A stretch of DNA of 45,442 nucleotides from Candidatus Kuenenia stuttgartensis (GTDB lineage: Bacteria; Planctomycetota; Planctomycetia; Planctomycetales; Planctomycetaceae): NCBI GenBank assembly GCA_945904015.1, contig CAMDPK010000047.1:1-45442 (forward strand), given 5' to 3'. Both the position numbers and the translations under genes were made by a program. Positions 1 to 8,929 of the stretch are shown here, piece by piece; position 1 is the first letter of the stretch, and each line of letters starts with the position of its first letter. The notes beneath the pieces were generated by a model. That model was not told the DNA's origin. It searched no databases and saw only the letters and a list, made by a program, of their open reading frames with translations.

Positions 1-635
<635 letters not shown>

Positions 636-684
636 TGATCAAGGGGGCGGAGTCTAGGTGGGTCGCGCGAGACCGTCAACGAGC

Positions 685-700
685 GGTTTCACGTGGAACG
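685..700. promoter_or_regulatory. parS-like site 1 (ParB binding)
   Basis: The 16-mer GGTTTCACGTGGAACG matches the bacterial parS consensus TGTTTCACGTGAAACA at 13 of 16 positions, with the central TTTCACGTG intact. It lies 7 bp past the parB stop codon. Confidence 0.75.
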
Positions 701-707
701 ATTCTCG

Positions 708-1652
708 TCAGGCGGCTCGACGAAGCACACGCAGCACACGCTCGAAGTCATCGTTCGAGCCGAACGTGATCAGGATCTGACCGGATTCTTTGCCACGCAG
801 CTTGATCTCGACGGGAACGCCCAACAGATCGCGCAATTGTTTTTGCAGCGACAAGACGTGCTGAGTAGCGGTGGGCTTCGCCTTGTGTCGCGGGTCGAAG
901 GCAACGGTCTCGGAGCTGGATTTCGGTTCGGCGAGCAATTCGCGAACGGCCGCCTCTGTCGCGCGAACGGAGAGGGATTCCGATTCGATTCGTTGGCAGA
1001 GAGCGATCTGCTGCTCGGCGCGCAATGACAGCAGCGATCGCGCGTGGCCGCCGCTGATCTTGTCGGAGCGGAGCGATTGCTTGACCGGCTCGGCGAGGTC
1101 GAGCAAGCGGAGCAGGTTTGAAACGGTCGAACGGTCGAGGCTGAGTTGCTTCGACAACTCTTCGATCGTGCGGCCGAATTGCTGGAGGTAGTTGGCGAAC
1201 GCCTGAGCTTTTTCCAGGACGTTCAAGTCTTTTCGCTTGAGGTTCTCTTCCAGCGCGACTTCGCAGACTTGCTGCTCTTCGAGTTCGAGGACACGGCACG
1301 GCACGGTCGCCAAGCCCGCTTGTTTGGCGGCCATCAACCGCCGCTCGCCGGCAATGAGTTGCCAGCCGCCGTTGGGCAATGCTCGGACCAGCAGCGGTTG
1401 AAGCACGCCGTGCTGCTGGATGCTGTCGCTGAGTTCGCGGAGGGAGGACGCTTCGAACTCGGTGCGCGGTTGATACGGGTTTCGCTCGATGGCGTTGACC
1501 GGCATCTGCCGCAGTTCGCCCTGCGGAGCCGCTGGCTCGCCGCTGCCCGTTGAGACGGGCATATCCGTCGCCGCGACATCGTCGCCGAGCAACGCATTCA
1601 ATCCACGTCCCAACCGCCGCCGAATCTGCACTCGTTCATCCATGCCATCCAT
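708..1652 (-). CDS. parB: Chromosome-partitioning protein ParB (CTPase/DNA-binding)
   Basis: The product has 314 residues. It opens with the ParB-typical RRLGRGLNALLG, which normally contacts ParA. The ParB/Srx N-terminal CTPase domain follows (NPYQPR, then IAGERRLMAAK and the ENLKRKDLN variant of the ENxQR motif), then the parS-reading HTH (TIEELSKQLSLDRSTVSNLL) and a C-terminal dimerisation region. ParB loads on parS, spreads by CTP-driven clamping and recruits SMC and ParA for origin segregation. The ATG at 1652 is chosen because GAGGGA lies 7 nt upstream; the frame stays open further but only through a TTG inside a palindromic repeat. No parA is adjacent, which is unusual. parS-like sites lie on both sides. 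Confidence 0.95.
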   Translation of the reverse strand: MDGMDERVQIRRRLGRGLNALLGDDVAATDMPVSTGSGEPAAPQGELRQMPVNAIERNPYQPRTEFEASSLRELSDSIQQHGVLQPLLVRALPNGGWQLIAGERRLMAAKQAGLATVPCRVLELEEQQVCEVALEENLKRKDLNVLEKAQAFANYLQQFGRTIEELSKQLSLDRSTVSNLLRLLDLAEPVKQSLRSDKISGGHARSLLSLRAEQQIALCQRIESESLSVRATEAAVRELLAEPKSSSETVAFDPRHKAKPTATQHVLSLQKQLRDLLGVPVEIKLRGKESGQILITFGSNDDFERVLRVLRRAA

Positions 1653-1701
1653 GGCTGGTCCCTCGTCTTGATGATGAATTCGATTTTGGCTCGCGCGATT
1701 C

Positions 1702-1800
1702 GTAGGGTGGGACAAGCTCGCTTCGAGCGCCGGCCCACCGCGTATCGCGGGAACATGCCGATGGTGGGCCGGCGCTCGAAGCGAGGTTGTCCCACCCTAC
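1702..1800. repeat. BIME-like inverted pair (GTAG family, GGTGGGACAAG type)
   Basis: Two 38-nt arms (1702-1739 and 1763-1800) are inverse complements with one mismatch. Each begins, on its own strand, with GTAG followed by GGTGGG and an inner hairpin GCTCG-CTT-CGAGC. It lies in the 233-bp gap between parB and the glycosyltransferase gene. Confidence 0.85.
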
Positions 1801-1861
1801 CGCTTGATCACGGCGATCGGAGCGGGATTGTTACCCGGCTTCGGGCAAACGAGGCAAGACG

Positions 1862-1877
1862 TGTTCCACGTGGAACG
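1862..1877. promoter_or_regulatory. parS-like site 2 (ParB binding)
   Basis: TGTTCCACGTGGAACG contains the perfect 14-bp palindrome GTTCCACGTGGAAC. It is 13/16 to the Bacillus-type parS consensus and 15/16 to the GTTCCAC variant known from Pseudomonas. It lies 9 bp beyond the stop codon of the glycosyltransferase gene, upstream of parB. Confidence 0.8.
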
Positions 1878-1885
1878 ATGACCGC

Positions 1886-3793
1886 TCACTCCGGAACGCG
1901 GACGCGATAGAGCCGAACTTCCAACGGTTCGCGATGGGCACGCAACTGCGTTGCGCTGACGTCATCCAGTCGGACGAAGTCGCTGGCGTCATACGGGTAG
2001 CTGGCAATCAGCTCGAACTGATCGGCCCGTTTGGCGAACTCGTCCGCGAACGCTGGACTCCGCTGAGCGTGCGGCCCGGTCACCAAAAACGTCGGCAGCC
2101 TCCGAGTCGCCTCGATGTCTACGAAGTTGAGATTCCCGGCCGGCTGCACGGCCACGCGGTCGGCCGGCAGGTGGAAGAAGAGGCCCGGCTCGGCGTAGAC
2201 GTAGAGCACTGCTCGAATGTCGGTGCCAGCGGCACGCTGGGGCAGATTCGACCTGACAAAAACGTCGTCTCGAAGACGAGCAGACAGCTCGCGGAGTGCG
2301 GTTCGAGGTTGCAATGCCGGAGTGTGAATCGCGACGTTCGGCAAAATTGACCCGACGCACACAACGCCAATGACAAACACAATGATCCGTGGAAACAACC
2401 ACCCAGTTTGAGTCTTTAAGCGAGACGCCCTGACAAACTCACCAGGCCGAGTCGCCAAGAGAATAATTGCGAGCAACCAGGGCAACGTGAGTCTCGGATA
2501 AGCGCGGTACATCGGAATGCTGAGCGTCAATCCAAGCGTCCAAGCTGTGACCAGCCAGTCGGCTTGAGAGAAAGGCGGGAAGAAGCGGCTACGCAAACGA
2601 CTTGCCAATTCGGCTGCAAACTCCGAACGGGAATCTGTCAGCGATCGGTGATATCGAACGGTTCGGTATCCACCGACGAGTATCTGAAGAGCAGCAATCG
2701 TCACCAAAATCACGTTGATCCCAAATGGAAACGCGAGCATGGCCACGAGGAATAACCCGGTCGAAACGTCTGCGGAAAAATACGCAACGTATTCTTGGCC
2801 GAGCGCCGGCAACTCCGCACAATCAAGTCCTGCCCCGGATTCGATCCGCTTCCTGACCCACCAAGCCATATGCGACCTGGGAGTTGAGAGGAAAGAAAGC
2901 CACAAAAAAATGAGTACCAAAGCTAGGAATCGACTGTCGAACGCATCGAGTGCCTTAAGCTGCTGAATCGCCCTGTCGGTCCAACCTTCGAAACCACCGA
3001 CATAATTGCGATGGTTGGCAGCGACTTCTCCATAGCCGTTAGGCAGCGAGAACCAAAAGCAACTCCACACCAAAACTGCTGTCACTGCGCTAAGTCCCCA
3101 GATCGCAATGCGCCGCCAGAAGTGCCGTTCGATTTGACATGGGAATAGCAACCAAGCCAACAAGCCGCTGAGGCTGATTGCGAGCGGGAGCCAGCCGTTG
3201 TACTTGGTCCACCAGGCGAGGCCAGTGGTGACTCCGGCGGCGATGGCGGTGAGCCAGGAGAGGTCGCGGAAGGATCGTTCGAACAAGTACACGGCGAGCA
3301 GCAGCCAAAAGCAGAGCGGCACGTCGGTCAGCGCGCTGCGGCTGAAGGCGATGTGGAAGTCGCTGAGGCTGAGCAGTGTCGCGGCGCCGATTCCGGAGAG
3401 CGGTCCGAACCATTGGCGGCCGACCCACCAGATGAGCGGGATTGTCAGTGTGCCGAAGAGCAGTGACGGCAGCATCGGGGCGATGCCTTTGTCGCCGAAG
3501 AAAATGATCGACCATTCGATCAGCCAGGGGACCAGCGAGGGGGCGTAAAGGTGGCGGTCGGGGTATTGGTCGCCTCGATCTGGGAACAAAAGGTTAGAGG
3601 CATAAACGCCTTCGTCGAAGTGCTCGATGGCCATTGCCGAGGGGAACGCGAAGCGGACGGCGGCTCCGAGAAGCGTGATGGCGACGACGGCCCAAAGCTC
3701 GTAGCGAGAGATCGGTTGCTCGCGAGGCTCGCTGGCGGGTTGGATTTGGGAAGCGACGGCGTTCACAAGGCGGCTTTCGAGGATGACGGCCAA
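1886..3793 (-). CDS. Integral-membrane glycosyltransferase, GT39/ArnT-like
   Basis: About 635 residues, predominantly hydrophobic, with a first membrane segment near residues 33-52 and roughly ten more. Just after it comes EHFDEGVYA, which matches the Asp-Glu catalytic loop of the PMT/ArnT superfamily (polyprenyl-phosphate-sugar-dependent transferases). HLYAPSLVPWL and the long non-membrane C-terminal region also fit ArnT-like proteins. The likely role is transfer of a sugar from an undecaprenyl-type carrier to a lipid or protein outside the cytoplasmic membrane; the acceptor is unknown. The longest frame starts at a TTG (3793) with no convincing ribosome site; a GTG at residue 10 is an alternative, so the start is uncertain. 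The middle of the gene (about 2340-3000) looks AT-richer than its neighbours. Confidence 0.8.
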   Translation of the reverse strand: MAVILESRLVNAVASQIQPASEPREQPISRYELWAVVAITLLGAAVRFAFPSAMAIEHFDEGVYASNLLFPDRGDQYPDRHLYAPSLVPWLIEWSIIFFGDKGIAPMLPSLLFGTLTIPLIWWVGRQWFGPLSGIGAATLLSLSDFHIAFSRSALTDVPLCFWLLLAVYLFERSFRDLSWLTAIAAGVTTGLAWWTKYNGWLPLAISLSGLLAWLLFPCQIERHFWRRIAIWGLSAVTAVLVWSCFWFSLPNGYGEVAANHRNYVGGFEGWTDRAIQQLKALDAFDSRFLALVLIFLWLSFLSTPRSHMAWWVRKRIESGAGLDCAELPALGQEYVAYFSADVSTGLFLVAMLAFPFGINVILVTIAALQILVGGYRTVRYHRSLTDSRSEFAAELASRLRSRFFPPFSQADWLVTAWTLGLTLSIPMYRAYPRLTLPWLLAIILLATRPGEFVRASRLKTQTGWLFPRIIVFVIGVVCVGSILPNVAIHTPALQPRTALRELSARLRDDVFVRSNLPQRAAGTDIRAVLYVYAEPGLFFHLPADRVAVQPAGNLNFVDIEATRRLPTFLVTGPHAQRSPAFADEFAKRADQFELIASYPYDASDFVRLDDVSATQLRAHREPLEVRLYRVRVPE

Positions 3794-3845
3794 AGGTTGG
3801 CAGTAGGCTGGCAGCGTGCGGTCGGGCGGTCAACTACCAGTCCGG

Positions 3846-3907
3846 CATAGGACAAACAGGACGGATGGGGCAAATACGTCCTATGAGTCGCATCCGTCCT
3901 GTTTGTC
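3846..3907. repeat. Palindromic repeat with two alternative hairpins
   Basis: GACAAACAGGACGGATG (3851-3867) is perfectly repeated in inverse at 3891-3907. CATAGGAC (3846-3853) can instead pair with GTCCTATG (3878-3885). It lies just upstream of the glycosyltransferase start. Confidence 0.7.
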
Positions 3908-4605
3908 TGACATGTTTCCGGCGACCAAATTTCAGGCTTCATTCGCACGAGCCGTACAGTCGTCGCAGTCTTGCCGTCCATCCGGGCTTGCCAGGGTTCT
4001 GGTTGTATTGCATGTCACGATGCTGATCGTTCTACGCAGCTTGCCACATTTGCGGGTGGATCGACTCGGTCGCATGGCATGGCGTCCAGCGAACACACCG
4101 CTCGCAGCGATTCGCTGATCGAAGAAGTCAAAGGACTTAAAGGACATCGCCTTGGTATGCCGAAAATGATGTCCAGACAGTTGGCGACGGAACGATTCAC
4201 CGAGCCGCGTGAAGCGATTGTCACGTGGTTCCTGAAACAAACGCCGACACTAGGGGGGCTAGTTGCTTGGGACTTTGTGCCCGCGTGAAAACGCGAGCCT
4301 CATAGTCCCGCCGCGACCAGCCGTAGGCGATTACGGGCTGGTAGCGCGAGCTGCTTTCCTCCTGGATGTCGTAAGGGAGTTTTCAGCAGGATCGGAACGG
4401 AGTCAGAATCAGATTCTGCGTTCAGTCGTACTGGCGGTGGCGGAGCCATCTCCACTGGAACAAAACCCTGAGACAGCCCCAACCCAAACTGGCGATGGTT
4501 CTCAAATAGGACCCGAAGGCTACGTGAGCCACCATCGCATCGGGGGGTGCCGGAGTGGAAGAGATCAAATTCCGCACGGTACAGAGTACGTGATTGGAGC
4601 CCGCG
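3908..4605. other. Intergenic region without a convincing gene
   Basis: About 700 bp between the palindrome and the HTH-receiver gene. Short frames exist on both strands, but none has a recognisable motif, a good ribosome site or planctomycete-like codon periodicity that I can see. The only clear structure is a pair of hairpins at 4269-4348, listed separately. The last ~100 bp presumably hold the promoter of the downstream gene. Confidence 0.6.
4269..4348. other. Two consecutive stem-loops, possible structured RNA or repeat
   Basis: First stem-loop: GGGACT (4269-4274) with AGTCCC (4304-4309), enclosing CGCGT-GAAA-ACGCG (4282-4295), a 5-bp stem capped by a GNRA-type tetraloop. Second: CGCG (4312-4315), ACCAGCC and GTA pair with TAC, GGCTGGT and CGCG (4345-4348) around a 6-nt loop, with one bulged G and AG unpaired. 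No known RNA family is recognised. Confidence 0.4.
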
Positions 4606-5178
4606 ATGAAGACGATCTTCACTACTGGTCAGGTAGCAAAGATCTGCAAAGTAGCACCCCGCACGGTGAGCAAGTGGTTTGATTCGGGACGCCTTCGCGG
4701 CTACCGAATTCCCGGCTCCCAGGACCGCCGCATTCCTCGCGAACATCTGATTCGCTTCCTCAAAGAGCATGGTATGCCTTTGGGAGAGCTGGAAGATGAA
4801 GCGATGGGCAAGGTCTTGATTGTCGGCACCGACCCTGTGATTCGTGGTAGCCTCAACGAGATGATGGGCTCAGATGAGTTCAAACTCGAGACGGCTCAGA
4901 GCGGATTCGAGGCCGGCATCCAGGCGGAAAGCCTGCATCCTGATTGCGTCGTCATTGACTTCGCAATGGGCCGCAGCGACGCCTTGATGATCGCTGGCAA
5001 CCTGCGGAAGAACCCAGAGTACGCCGAGACGGTCTTAATTGGCCTGCTCAGCGATGAAGACAACGCCAGCGGTTTTGACCGCACGATCTTCAACGAAACG
5101 TTCCGCAAGCCATTCGATGTGGCTCTGTTGGCGGAGCGAGTTCGGACTCTCGTGGGTCGCAAGAAGCAACTCGTGTAA
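4606..5178 (+). CDS. MerR/BldC-like HTH fused to an atypical receiver domain
   Basis: 190 residues. Residues 5-60 form an excisionase/MerR-type winged helix (TTGQVAKICKVAPRTVSKW, then RIPGSQDRRIPREHLIRFL). Residues 67-188 are a CheY-like receiver with phospho-acceptor Asp in CVVIDFAMG and the conserved Lys in FRKPFD. The usual acidic pair at the end of the first strand is reduced: VLIVGTDP has one Asp where VLIVDDD is normal, so metal binding and phosphorylation may be weak. Fusions of this kind recur in planctomycetes; targets are unknown. The ATG at 4606 is preferred over a TTG at 4594 because GGAG precedes it by 6 nt. The gene ends upstream of a strong intrinsic terminator and is probably monocistronic. 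Confidence 0.85.
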   Translation: MKTIFTTGQVAKICKVAPRTVSKWFDSGRLRGYRIPGSQDRRIPREHLIRFLKEHGMPLGELEDEAMGKVLIVGTDPVIRGSLNEMMGSDEFKLETAQSGFEAGIQAESLHPDCVVIDFAMGRSDALMIAGNLRKNPEYAETVLIGLLSDEDNASGFDRTIFNETFRKPFDVALLAERVRTLVGRKKQLV

Positions 5179-5286
5179 CTTCGCAGATGTCGGAGGTACC
5201 CACCGCCGGAGCTTGTTATTGGCGCCAAGGAAGGCTCCGCGGCAGTTGGTTCCCAGACGATAGCCTGATCAGCGCGAAAGCGAATG

Positions 5287-5316
5287 AACTCGGCCGGCAA
5301 CGGCCGAGTTTTTTTG
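5287..5316 (+). terminator. Rho-independent terminator of the HTH-receiver gene
   Basis: AACTCGGCCG (5287-5296), loop GCAA, CGGCCGAGTT (5301-5310), followed by further T residues: a perfect 10-bp stem with a T-tract, about 110 bp past the stop codon. Confidence 0.92.
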
Positions 5317-5414
5317 TTGCGCCGATTTCTGTCTTCGGCCGGACAATGCCGTCCGATTCCCAGACGTGACCTGACCGCTAAACTTCCCTCGCCTCAAGCT
5401 GAAGGGAGTTGCTC

Positions 5415-6797
5415 ATGGTTGCCGCATCACAAACGACTGACGAACGGATCTCCGCGCTCACCGCTCACAATTGGAGTCCACAACCTGCGCCGGCGAAGTG
5501 GGTGCAAGCTGTGCTGGATGACGCCGTCCAGCGCAGCCCGTTTCTTGCGGCGCTGCGCCGCCGGATGTTCGACGAGACCGGAACACGGCTGCTCGATTGG
5601 ATCGACCACTTCGCGTTCCCTGTGGATGACGTGGCCTTGGCACAGTTGACCCAGGTTGGCTACGAGCCAGACACGACCGTTCCGAAAGTCCGAGCCTGGA
5701 CGCATTCGCTCGGTCTGTTTCCGCGAGTTCGCGTTCATGTGGGCAAGGCTCGGCAGGTTTTTCTGAAAGTGGAAGTGGTCGTCGATTTCCTCGCGGCGCA
5801 CAACCTGAGCGACGTGGCCATTCAAGGCGTTTCACTTGCGGCCGTTCGCCGAGCGCGAGTCGCTCACGAAAACGGCATCGAAGTTTGGGTGTTGGAGCGG
5901 CACGGATCGCTGGCCTTCGAGCCAGCCCTCGACAAAGTGGTTCCGCTCGACGCGATTGCGAAGCACTCGGAAGCGATACGACTGCGGCAGCGAGACTTCG
6001 ACAATTCTGCGGACGGCTTCGCGCTGGCGAGTCGATTGGCCGAAGCGGCGATTGCTGAACTCGGCCGGGACCGCACTTGCGAGTTGTTCTTCGCGGCGGA
6101 GCGAGATTACTGGCAACGTCGCAATCGTGCGGGTCGCAAACAGCGAGCGCGGCAGGAAGCACTCGGTCTTGGTTGGGCGAATCACGATCATCACACATAT
6201 CGGTCGAGCCGCGCGCAGTTCACACGGCTGATCGCGTTCCTCGAAAAGTTAGGATTTCAACTTCGCGAGCGTTTTTACGCCGGGCGCGAGGCGGGTTGGG
6301 GGGCGCAAGTCATCGAGCATCCAGTGACCGGCGTGACAATCTTTGCGGACGTGGATCTGTCACCCGAAGAAGTTTCACAGGACTTCTCGCACGAACCGTT
6401 GCCGCCGCGTGAGGAACTCGGCACTGTCGGCTTGTGGTGCGAGTTGCATGGCGAGGCATTCTTGCAGGCGGGTTTGCATCACCTCGAATGCCAGTTCGAT
6501 TTCAATGCGACGCGAGATCAACTGGATGAAGCCGGCATCCTGACGATGCCGCCGTTTACGGACTTGCCGTATCTCCGTCAGGCATTCACGAAGGGCGAAA
6601 TCTGGCCGGTGAATCCGCAGCGAGTCGAGAGATTGTTGGCGTTGAATCAAATCTCGCCAGAACAAGCTCAGCAGTTTTTGAGCAACGGCGTGATCGGCTC
6701 GCACTTGGAGATCTTGCAGCGGGACGATGGCTACAAAGGCTTCAACCAGAGCGGGATCAGCGAGATCATTTCCGCCACCGATCCGCGCCGCGCGTGA
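5415..6797 (+). CDS. Unrecognised 460-residue protein, possible VOC-like C-terminal half
   Basis: I do not recognise the family. The ATG at 5415 is preceded by AGGGAG with 6 nt spacing; an in-frame TTG at 5409 lacks such support. There is no signal peptide and no membrane segment, so it should be cytoplasmic. Residues about 15-210 are mixed alpha/beta with no motif I can name. A basic linker (WQRRNRAGRKQRARQ) leads to HDHHTYRSSR, then LEKLGFQLRERFYAG and WGAQVIEHP-VTGVTIFADVDL. This resembles the beta-alpha-beta-beta-beta unit of vicinal-oxygen-chelate enzymes, with His and Glu residues in plausible metal-ligand positions (also GLHHLECQFDF). That reading is inference. It stands alone between a terminator and a BIME. 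Confidence 0.75.
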   Translation: MVAASQTTDERISALTAHNWSPQPAPAKWVQAVLDDAVQRSPFLAALRRRMFDETGTRLLDWIDHFAFPVDDVALAQLTQVGYEPDTTVPKVRAWTHSLGLFPRVRVHVGKARQVFLKVEVVVDFLAAHNLSDVAIQGVSLAAVRRARVAHENGIEVWVLERHGSLAFEPALDKVVPLDAIAKHSEAIRLRQRDFDNSADGFALASRLAEAAIAELGRDRTCELFFAAERDYWQRRNRAGRKQRARQEALGLGWANHDHHTYRSSRAQFTRLIAFLEKLGFQLRERFYAGREAGWGAQVIEHPVTGVTIFADVDLSPEEVSQDFSHEPLPPREELGTVGLWCELHGEAFLQAGLHHLECQFDFNATRDQLDEAGILTMPPFTDLPYLRQAFTKGEIWPVNPQRVERLLALNQISPEQAQQFLSNGVIGSHLEILQRDDGYKGFNQSGISEIISATDPRRA

Positions 6798-6802
6798 AGC
6801 GA

Positions 6803-6888
6803 ATCGTAGCAGGCACACTCCGTGTGCCGTCCGTTGAACGTCGAACGGAATCAATCCGACGGCACACGGAGTGTGCCTGCTACGATTG
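6803..6888. repeat. BIME-like inverted pair (GTAG, CAGGCACAC type), perfect arms
   Basis: Two 30-nt arms (6803-6832 and 6859-6888) are perfect inverse complements around a 26-nt spacer. Each contains GTAG followed by CA and the hairpin GGCACAC-TCC-GTGTGCC. It starts 6 bp after the stop of the upstream gene. Confidence 0.92.
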
Positions 6889-6996
6889 TCCGGTTGTGCC
6901 GAGTCTGTCGGTCGTTTGTCGGCAGCAGATGGTGTCGGTCGAGAAAGCGTGCAAAGGTGAAACGGCTGCTTACGTTCGCCAAGAGGCTCGAACATC

Positions 6997-8313
6997 ATGG
7001 CCGAACCGGATTTGCCGCCAGGAGAGCGGTTGCTCTGGTCGGGTTCATCGAGGCGGGTTGAGTCGGGTCAACCAGCCCCCGTTGAGTGCAGGACAAGCTC
7101 GTCGTGTGGGACGGACACCACGCGGGCAATGACGAGCGTTCGTGGCGGCATCATGCTTTCTTCTTCGCGCGACATCTTGCTGATCGAAGACAGCCGGCGG
7201 TTTGTTGAGCGGATGAATGACGCGACCCCCAGCATCGTTTACATCCTGGATGTTGAGTCACGGCGATTGGTCTACGCGAACGACAAACTCCGAGTGGTGC
7301 TGGGCTATGAGCTCGACGAGGTGCGGGACTGGAGCGAAGAGTTTCTGACGAATACGGTTCATCCGGACGATCTCGCGCGAGTGCGGCAAGCGCTGACGGA
7401 CACGGTCAGCATTCGAGATGACGAAGCTCAGGAGGTGGAGGCCCGCCTTCGAGATGTGGACGGAAGTTGGCTCTGGTTGCATAGCCGCATGGTGATTTTC
7501 CGGCGCACGTCTGACGGAGCTGTGCAACAGGTGTTGGGTGTGGCCGACGACATCACCGATCGCAAAGTGGCCGAGGATCAGGCTCGGCAGCAGCAAGAGC
7601 AATTGGTTTACCTATCGCGGTTGACGATGCTGGGTGAGTTGGCGACCGGCATCGCGCACGAACTGAATCAGCCGTTAATGGCGATCGCGAACTACGCTCA
7701 GGCGTCGTTGCGGCGTGTACGATCCGGCGAGTGGTCGCGCGAAGAACTGACGAAGTGCTTGGAGAAGACTTCGCAACAGGCTCTCCTGGCGGGCGAGATC
7801 ATCAAACGACTGCGGCGGTTGGTCAGCAAGCGTCCGCCGGAGCAAACCGAAACCGATCTGAACGACACGATCCGTGATGTCGTGGAGATGGTCCGCACCG
7901 AGGCCGAGGGACGCGAAGTCCATTTGCGGCTCGAACTGCCAGAGGAAATGCCTCGCGTTCGTGCGGATCGCATCCAGTTGCAACAGGTCATGCTGAATCT
8001 GGTCCAGAACGGCTTCGAGGCGATGCACGGCACAGCATCGGAAGACCGCTGTCTGACGGTCGAGTCGCGGCTGATCGATCACGACCGCGTTGCCGTGAGC
8101 GTCCGCCACGAAGGCGAGGGGTGCGAATCGAGGCACTTGGATCGTCTGTTCGAGCCGTTCTTCACGACCAAGGATCAGGGGTTGGGAATGGGTCTGTCGA
8201 TCAGCCGTTCGATCATCGAATCACACGGCGGGCGGCTTACGGCTCGCCCCAATGCGACTCGTGGTTTGACGTTTCAATTCACGTTGCCGATTCGTCCGGA
8301 GGTGGCGGGATGA
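6997..8313 (+). CDS. PAS-domain sensor histidine kinase, FixL/NtrB-like
   Basis: Up to 438 residues, no membrane segment. A PAS fold spans about residues 75-185 (IVYILDVESRRLVYAND to VLGVADDITDRK). A HisKA domain follows with GELATGIAHELNQPL (phospho-His at 221), an N box (QQVMLNLVQNGFEAM) and FFTTKDQGLGMGLSI. The G1 box is altered: VRHEGEGCESRHL replaces the usual VxDxGxGI, so the adenine-contacting Asp is His371. The stop overlaps the regulator's start as ATGA, so the two are translationally coupled and surely partners. The start is uncertain: the ATG at 6997 has AGAGG 10 nt upstream, but the first ~44 residues look unlike a kinase, and ATGs at 7129 and 7153 are alternatives. Confidence 0.88.
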   Translation: MAEPDLPPGERLLWSGSSRRVESGQPAPVECRTSSSCGTDTTRAMTSVRGGIMLSSSRDILLIEDSRRFVERMNDATPSIVYILDVESRRLVYANDKLRVVLGYELDEVRDWSEEFLTNTVHPDDLARVRQALTDTVSIRDDEAQEVEARLRDVDGSWLWLHSRMVIFRRTSDGAVQQVLGVADDITDRKVAEDQARQQQEQLVYLSRLTMLGELATGIAHELNQPLMAIANYAQASLRRVRSGEWSREELTKCLEKTSQQALLAGEIIKRLRRLVSKRPPEQTETDLNDTIRDVVEMVRTEAEGREVHLRLELPEEMPRVRADRIQLQQVMLNLVQNGFEAMHGTASEDRCLTVESRLIDHDRVAVSVRHEGEGCESRHLDRLFEPFFTTKDQGLGMGLSISRSIIESHGGRLTARPNATRGLTFQFTLPIRPEVAG

Positions 8314-8927
8314 TTGTGACAGAAACCCAGAACTCGACGGTCTTCGTGCTGGATGACGAACCGGCCGTGCGCGATTCGCTCCGTGAATTGCTGGAGTCAG
8401 AGCACTATCAGGTCCACACGTTTGGTTCGCCGAATGAGTTCTTGCAGTCGCCCGACACAAGACAACATGGGTGTTTGATTCTCGACCTGAAGATGCCGGG
8501 AATACACGGGCTGGAAGTCCTGCGAGCGGTCATGTGTCAGAAGCCAAGTCTGCCGACGATTGTGCTGACTGCGTTTGCCGAAGTTCCTGCTGTTGTCTCG
8601 GCGATGAAAGCAGGTGCGGTCAATCTGTTGGAGAAGCCGTGCAGCCACGACCAGTTGCTCGCTGCGGTGCGTGACGCGATCGCACAATCCGAACAAGACT
8701 GTGAGCAGCAGACAAGTTCTGACGAAGTGCAGGCCAAGATCAACCGGCTGTCGCTTCGCGAACGGGAGATTTTCCAGCAGTTGATCTCCGGGATGAACGT
8801 CAAACAGATCGCTCTGAATTCTGGAACCAGTCCCAACACGGTTCGCAATCAACGCAGCAGCATCCTGGAAAAAATGGAAGCCGATTCGCTGGCCCAACTG
8901 GTACGGATGGTGCTCGAAGCTAGCTGA
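8310..8927 (+). CDS. FixJ-family response regulator (receiver + LuxR-type HTH)
   Basis: 205 residues. The receiver occupies residues 9-125 with the acidic pair in FVLDDEP, phospho-acceptor Asp59 in LILDLKMPG, the switch Thr87 in VLTAFAE and Lys109 in LEKP. A GerE/LuxR helix-turn-helix follows (LSLREREIFQQLISGMNVK to SPNTVRNQRSSILEKM). It is a DNA-binding transcription factor that should be phosphorylated by the kinase whose gene overlaps it by 4 bp; GGAGG lies 7 nt before the ATG. Target genes are unknown; no oxygen- or nitrogen-fixation genes lie nearby, so a FixJ role in the classical sense is not implied. Confidence 0.93.
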   Translation: MIVTETQNSTVFVLDDEPAVRDSLRELLESEHYQVHTFGSPNEFLQSPDTRQHGCLILDLKMPGIHGLEVLRAVMCQKPSLPTIVLTAFAEVPAVVSAMKAGAVNLLEKPCSHDQLLAAVRDAIAQSEQDCEQQTSSDEVQAKINRLSLREREIFQQLISGMNVKQIALNSGTSPNTVRNQRSSILEKMEADSLAQLVRMVLEAS

Positions 8928-8929
8928 AG

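Noticed and set aside
1653..1715. Longer ParB start (TTG at 1715)
   Set aside because: The start would lie in a BIME and has no ribosome site; ATG 1652 has GAGGGA.
3971..4288. Small frame MPSIRACQGSGCIACHDADR... with a CxxCH-like CIACH, as a possible mini-cytochrome
   Set aside because: No signal peptide, no ribosome site, overlapping open frames on both strands, and the rest of the sequence is not cytochrome-like.
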